64,000 nucleotides of DNA, from NCBI RefSeq assembly GCF_002078505.1, contig NZ_LUAV01000038.1, positions 310,001 to 374,000 on the forward strand. Direction: 5' to 3'. Shown piece after piece: positions 60,180 to 64,000 of this stretch (the first letter of the stretch is position 1; the number at the start of each line of letters is the position of its first letter). Made by a program: the position numbers and the translations under genes. Below the pieces are notes generated by a model. It was not told the DNA's origin. It saw only the letters and a program-made list of their open reading frames with translations, and did no database searches. This DNA is from Ensifer aridi (GTDB taxonomy: Bacteria; Pseudomonadota; Alphaproteobacteria; Rhizobiales; Rhizobiaceae).

Positions 60180-61685
60180 ATGGATCTCATCAGCAACCTC
60201 GCTCTCGGCTTCTCCACCGCCGCTTCGCCGGCTAACCTTCTCTTCTGTCTGATCGGCGTCCTGCTCGGAACGCTGATCGGCGTGCTGCCCGGCATCGGCG
60301 CCACGGCAACCATCGCCATGCTCCTGCCGATCACCTTTCAGTTGGAGCCGGTCTCCTCGCTGATCATGCTCGCCGGCATCTACTACGGCGCCCAATATGG
60401 CGGTTCGACCACGGCGATCCTCATCAACATGCCGGGCGAATCCTCCTCCGCCGTCACGGCCATCGACGGCTACCAGATGGCCCGAAACGGCCGCGCCGGC
60501 ACGGCGCTTGCGATCGCGGCGCTCGGTTCCTTCTTCGCCGGCACCGTCTCCACCTTCCTCGTCGCGCTCTTCGCACCGCCTTTGACCGAGATCGCGCTGG
60601 AATTCGGAGCGGCCGAATATTTCTCGCTGATGATCGTCGGCCTCGTCTCCTCGGTCGCGCTTGCGCACGGGTCGGTGATCAAGGCGCTCGCCATGGTCGC
60701 GCTCGGGCTGCTTCTCGGCCTCGTCGGCACCGACATCTATACCGGCACACCGCGCTTCACCCTCGGCATCCGCGAATATGCCGATGGGCTCAATTTCGTG
60801 GCGGTCGCCGTCGGCGTCTTCGGCATTGCCGAAATCCTGCGCAACCTCGAAAGCGAGAAGACTCGCGAGGTGCTGATGGCAAGGGTCACCGACCTGATGC
60901 CGACCAAGGAGGACTTCAAGCGCATGTTCGCGCCGGTGATACGCGGCACGGTGATCGGCTCGGCGCTCGGCGTTCTGCCGGGCGGCGGCGCGATCCTCGC
61001 CGCCTTCGCCTCCTATACGGTGGAAAAGCGCCTCTCCGACCGGCCGGCGGAGTTCGGCCGCGGCGCGATCGCCGGCGTGGCAGGGCCGGAAAGCGCCAAC
61101 AACGCCGGCGCGCAGACCTCGTTCATTCCGTTGCTCACCCTCGGCATCCCGGCAAACCCGGTGATGGCGCTGATGATCGGCGCGATGATCATCCAGGGCA
61201 TCGTGCCCGGCCCGAACGTGGCCGTGGAGCAGCCGGCGCTCTTCTGGGGCATCATCGCTTCCATGTGGATCGGCAACCTGATGCTCGTCGTCCTGAACCT
61301 GCCCCTGATCGGGCTCTGGGTGAAGCTCCTGAAGATTCCCTATTTCGTGCTCTTCCCGATCATCATGGCCTTCTGCTCGATCGGGGTCTACAGCGTCAAT
61401 TCCAACGTCTACGACCTCTATGCCGTCGCCTTCTTCGGCCTCGTCGGCTACCTGCTCCTGAAACTGCGCTGCGAGCCGGCACCGCTGTTGCTCGGCTTCG
61501 TTCTCGGGCCGCTGCTCGAGGAGAACCTGAGGCGCGCCATGATCCTCTCGCGCGGCGACCCGACGACCTTCGTCACTCGGCCGATCAGCGCCGTCCTGCT
61601 CGCCATCGCCGCCGCGGTCCTCGTCATCGTCTTCCTGCCGGCCGTAAAGGCCAAGCGCGAGGAAGTCTTCGTCGAGGAGGATTGA
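60180..61685 (+). CDS. tctA: Tripartite tricarboxylate transporter large membrane subunit
   Basis: 501 residues with about eleven membrane segments. GVLLGTLIGVLPGIGATATI (the conserved Gly/Pro re-entrant motif) and AQYGGSTTAILINMPGESSS at residues 62-81, with a second GVLPGGGAILAAF near 262, are diagnostic of TctA. It forms the transport channel, driven by the ion gradient. AGGAGGCGGACA precedes the ATG. Confidence 0.95.
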   Translation: MDLISNLALGFSTAASPANLLFCLIGVLLGTLIGVLPGIGATATIAMLLPITFQLEPVSSLIMLAGIYYGAQYGGSTTAILINMPGESSSAVTAIDGYQMARNGRAGTALAIAALGSFFAGTVSTFLVALFAPPLTEIALEFGAAEYFSLMIVGLVSSVALAHGSVIKALAMVALGLLLGLVGTDIYTGTPRFTLGIREYADGLNFVAVAVGVFGIAEILRNLESEKTREVLMARVTDLMPTKEDFKRMFAPVIRGTVIGSALGVLPGGGAILAAFASYTVEKRLSDRPAEFGRGAIAGVAGPESANNAGAQTSFIPLLTLGIPANPVMALMIGAMIIQGIVPGPNVAVEQPALFWGIIASMWIGNLMLVVLNLPLIGLWVKLLKIPYFVLFPIIMAFCSIGVYSVNSNVYDLYAVAFFGLVGYLLLKLRCEPAPLLLGFVLGPLLEENLRRAMILSRGDPTTFVTRPISAVLLAIAAAVLVIVFLPAVKAKREEVFVEED

Positions 61686-61710
61686 GAGCGCTCTTCTTGT
61701 TGCCCCGCGC

Positions 61711-61788
61711 CTAGAGCGCCGCGCGTCTGATCAGACGCGCGGCGCTCTAGCACTTTGAATTGCTGCATGTTTTTAAGGAAACATGCAG
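61711..61788. repeat. Mosaic repeat with a perfect 40-bp palindrome
   Basis: 61711-61750 is a perfect palindrome beginning CTAGAGCGCCGCGCGTCTGA. It is followed by CACTTTGAATTGCTGCATG (inverted copy of the 24613-24690 unit) and the hairpin CTGCATGTTT-TTAAGG-AAACATGCAG (61763-61788). It lies between convergent tctA and the DUF899 unit and may terminate both. Confidence 0.85.
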
Positions 61789-61826
61789 TAGACGGCGCGG
61801 GGCGAGCGACTTTGCCGGCCGCCGGA

Positions 61827-62132
61827 TCAAGACCGGCCGACCTCGCTCCTTCGGCTCGAGACCAGCCTCAGCCACGGCGCCGAGTGGAAGACGGCCATCA
61901 GCAAGTACATCGCGGCCATTCCGGTCAGCGGCAGGGGCTCTTGCGCCGAAGAGCAGATCATATCCGCCCCACCGGTGACGGCCGTGAAAAGCACCATGAT
62001 CGCGAATGTCGGCGCGGCAGCGAGGGATAGCCAGTCGGCCATTCCCCGCGGCGCCGGACCTATACCTGCGGCACCGCGAGATCCGTTGCTGGCGCGCGAC
62101 GTGCCCGTTGGGTGGCTTGACCGGAACGGCAT
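61827..62132 (-). CDS. Small membrane protein downstream of DUF899 gene
   Basis: 101 residues, or 71 if it starts at the ATG at 62042. The conserved-looking part is MADWLSLAAAPTFAIMVLFT, a loop GGADMICSSAQ, then MAAMYLLMAVFHSAPWLRL, giving two membrane segments. A similar small protein often follows DUF899 genes in rhizobia. It begins 3 nt after the DUF899 stop, so the two are cotranscribed. Function unknown. Confidence 0.7.
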   Translation of the reverse strand: MPFRSSHPTGTSRASNGSRGAAGIGPAPRGMADWLSLAAAPTFAIMVLFTAVTGGADMICSSAQEPLPLTGMAAMYLLMAVFHSAPWLRLVSSRRSEVGRS

Positions 62133-62135
62133 CGG

Positions 62136-62927
62136 TCAGCCCTGACCATACCGGTCGTGGTGGCGCCACCAGACACCCGTCTCGTTGCGCCCTTTCGGGG
62201 CACGGTCGAGCCATTGGTACACGCCCCACAGGCCGTCCAGTCCGCGCGCATAGCTCGAATAGGTGTGGTAGACGATACCGTCCTCGAGCGTGAATGCGCT
62301 CACGCCCGGCCTGTCGCGCGTATATGTGGCGACGTCGGTTCCGGTCATGGCCGCAATCTCGGCGACCGGTCCTTCGTTGCCCCGCCATTCCTGAACGGTC
62401 TTGCCTGCGAGCGGCTCGCGTGCCGGCGGCTCGCGGCGATAGTTGTATTCTATGCCGCCCGCGCGCTGCTCATCCTCGGTGAACCAGACGCTGAAATCGT
62501 GGTTGAAGTCGCTGCCGAAGGAGGACGCCCAGGGGAAAGTCCATCCCATTCGCTGCTTGAACGCCTCGAGCTTTGCCGGCGGTGCGCGCGACACCGCCGA
62601 GAACGCGACATCATGGTTCTCGAGATGAACGACGATGCCGTTGAAGCCATCCGCGATCGAGGAGCAGGAAGGGCATCCGGCCGTATAGTCGGGTCCGAAC
62701 ATGAAGTGATAGACGAGGAGCTGCGAGCGGCCCCGGAAGAGGTCCTTGAGCGAGGCGCTCCCCTCTTCGGTTTCGAAGCGGTACTCCTTGTCGATCCTGA
62801 CCCAGGGCAAGGCCTGCCGTTGCTCGGCGAGTTCGTCGCTGCGCCGCGTCAGCTCCTTCTCCGCCGCGAGCAGTTCGAGCCGCGCCGTCAGCCAGTCTTC
62901 ACGTGTTCCAGTCAGATGTGCTGTCAT
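62136..62927 (-). CDS. DUF899 (thioredoxin-like) protein
   Basis: 263 residues. LPWVRIDKEYRFE, the loop GRSQLLVYHFMFGPDYTAGC then PSCSS (Cys-x-x-Cys, about residue 85-88) and the segment SAVSRAPPAKLEAFKQRMGW are the DUF899 hallmarks of a thioredoxin-like fold. AAGGAGAAGAAGG precedes the ATG. The redox partner is unknown. It diverges from the regulator starting at 63029. Confidence 0.88.
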   Translation of the reverse strand: MTAHLTGTREDWLTARLELLAAEKELTRRSDELAEQRQALPWVRIDKEYRFETEEGSASLKDLFRGRSQLLVYHFMFGPDYTAGCPSCSSIADGFNGIVVHLENHDVAFSAVSRAPPAKLEAFKQRMGWTFPWASSFGSDFNHDFSVWFTEDEQRAGGIEYNYRREPPAREPLAGKTVQEWRGNEGPVAEIAAMTGTDVATYTRDRPGVSAFTLEDGIVYHTYSSYARGLDGLWGVYQWLDRAPKGRNETGVWWRHHDRYGQG

Positions 62928-63028
62928 CCTTCTTCTCCTTTGCCTATTTGTTGTCGTAACTTGCCGGTCGTGAGCCAGACTAGAACCGGATATCGGATGG
63001 TGAGAGTGACAAGTGTGACGGGATTCCG

Positions 63029-64000
63029 ATGGACTCGATGATCACCGCCGCGGCGCGGGCGCTTGCGGCGGGTGATTCCCTCGGCGCCTTGAAACGGGTC
63101 GCGCTGCGTGACGACGCGCCCGCGCTCGCGCTCAGGGGCATAGCGATGGCACAGCTCGGCGACCTCGTTCGGGCGAAGGTTCTCCTCAAAAGTGCTGCCC
63201 GCGCCTTCGGACCGAAGGAGGCGGTGGCCCGCGCTCGCTGCGTCGTTGCCGAGGCCGAGATCGCGCTCGTGTCGCGCGATCTCTCCTGGCCCGCAAAGGC
63301 GCTCGATACGGCTTGGGCGACGCTCGAGGCGCATGGCGATCGCGTGAATGCCGCCCATGCGGGCAATCTCAAGGTGCGACGCCTGCTCTTGATCGGCCGG
63401 CTCGACGAGGCCGAGCGCACGCTTGCCGGCCTCGATCCGGCGCCGCTCCCGCCCGCCTCCACGACTGCCCGCGAACTGGCCATTGCGGGGATAGCCATCC
63501 GGCGTCTGAAGACGGAGGCAGCGCGTGCTGCGCTCACGCGGGCCGCGCACTCGGCGCGGCAAGCGAACATTCCCGCGCTGACGGCGGAGGTCGAGGCCGC
63601 TTCGCTCGCCTTGAAAACGCCGGCGGCGCGGCTGATTGCGCGCGGTGAGGGACGCTCCCTCTTGCTCGACGAGGTCGAGGCGCTTCTGGCGTCCGGCACG
63701 CTCGTCGTGGATGCCTGCCGTCATGCCGTGCGGCAAGGGAACGCAATGGTCTCGCTGTCGACCCGCCCGGTATTGTTTGCGCTTGCCCGGGCGCTCGCGG
63801 AGGACTGGCCGGGGGACGTGCCGAGAGGCACGCTCCTTCGGCGCGCCTTCCGGGCAAAGCACGCCGACGAATCGCACCGCGCCCGTTTGCGGGTCGAAAT
63901 CGGACGGCTGCGCGCGGAGCTCAAGGATCTGGCAGACGTGAGAGCGACGAAGCGCGGTTTCGCGCTTTCGCCGCAGGGTGGCCGCGAGATCGTCGTCCTG
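63029..64000 (+). CDS. Transcriptional regulator with helical repeats and C-terminal winged helix (3' truncated)
   Basis: The frame runs from an ATG at 63029 to the right window edge without a stop, 324 codons. The first ~220 residues are TPR-like helices (ALAAGDSLGALKRVALRD, LALRGIAMAQLGDLVRAKV). From about residue 240 there is an OmpR/PhoB-like winged helix (STRPVLFALARALAEDWPGD, LLRRAFRAKHADESHRARLR, RGFALSP). It probably regulates the divergent DUF899 unit. The gene continues beyond the window. Confidence 0.75.
   Translation, partial: MDSMITAAARALAAGDSLGALKRVALRDDAPALALRGIAMAQLGDLVRAKVLLKSAARAFGPKEAVARARCVVAEAEIALVSRDLSWPAKALDTAWATLEAHGDRVNAAHAGNLKVRRLLLIGRLDEAERTLAGLDPAPLPPASTTARELAIAGIAIRRLKTEAARAALTRAAHSARQANIPALTAEVEAASLALKTPAARLIARGEGRSLLLDEVEALLASGTLVVDACRHAVRQGNAMVSLSTRPVLFALARALAEDWPGDVPRGTLLRRAFRAKHADESHRARLRVEIGRLRAELKDLADVRATKRGFALSPQGGREIVVL

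Noticed and set aside
61747-62388. 213-codon minus-strand frame after DUF899
   Set aside because: It is a shadow frame (Arg/Ala-rich) across the DUF899 gene, the small membrane gene and the repeat; the small membrane gene at 61827-62132 is the coding frame.
1-64000. CRISPR arrays, rRNA, complete tRNA genes, intact insertion sequences
   Set aside because: No regularly spaced direct repeats, no rRNA-like stretches, no tRNA cloverleaf and no transposase motifs were found on reading both strands.

Overview
The window is a GC-rich alphaproteobacterial segment that looks like Sinorhizobium/Ensifer. The evidence is: dense short operons with GGAGG-type ribosome binding sites; EcfG/RpoE2-type promoters (GGAAC-N16-xGTT) before small stress-type genes; an Irr-type iron control element before bacterioferritin; dispersed intergenic mosaic repeats (TTTAAGG..CATGCAGCA..TTCAAAGTGC and GCGCGTCT..AGACGCGC) of the kind known from Sinorhizobium; and typical rhizobial families (GH127 with a sugar ABC transporter, TctABC, PxpABC, EF-G-like GTPase). 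No rRNA, tRNA, CRISPR array, phage or intact insertion sequence was seen.

Layout. 1-4 kb: end of an AraC regulator, a TetR/saccharopine-dehydrogenase-like divergent pair with tandem operators, a RidA-family gene behind three copies of a 13-bp palindrome, and an OmpA lipoprotein with an L,D-transpeptidase. 4.3-11.6 kb: a LacI-led minus-strand operon for uptake and cleavage of a sugar, probably a beta-L-arabinofuranoside. 11.9-15.9 kb: an exporter, dodecin, a ring-cleavage dioxygenase, a PfkB kinase and a PPC-domain protein. 15.9-18.6 kb: a cluster of small stress-type genes. 18.9-27.8 kb: a degenerate EF-G paralogue, HutC, a cupin/MFS/DUF302 set, LysR, and a 3-hydroxybutyrate-dehydrogenase-like gene with a patatin.

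28.1-34.2 kb is a bufferin-type operon (DUF2282 precursor, MNIO enzyme, DUF2063 partner, DoxX) that runs on into a type II NADH dehydrogenase, a membrane class III cyclase and a DUF3307 membrane protein. 34.6-41.5 kb is the most unusual region: a cyclase/AAA/TPR regulator, YcaO, TfuA, a gluzincin metalloprotease, a 46-codon bridging small ORF and an unknown 165-residue protein. It resembles an uncharacterised thioamide-type peptide or protein modification cluster.

42.2-51.1 kb: a TetR/DHA2 efflux pair, a membrane protein, and a GntR-controlled 5-oxoprolinase operon (pxpA, a DUF1445 remnant, fused pxpBC, fused biotin carboxylase-BCCP). 51.1-57 kb: bacterioferritin, a fixL-like remnant, a PilZ protein, a RES/Xre toxin-antitoxin pair with an apparently leaderless promoter, and two hydrolases. 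57-64 kb: a pseudouridine synthase, TctCBA, a DUF899 protein with a small membrane protein, and a regulator cut off by the window end. Most functions come from recognisable family motifs. Operators, promoters and modification chemistry are inferred from sequence pattern and context.
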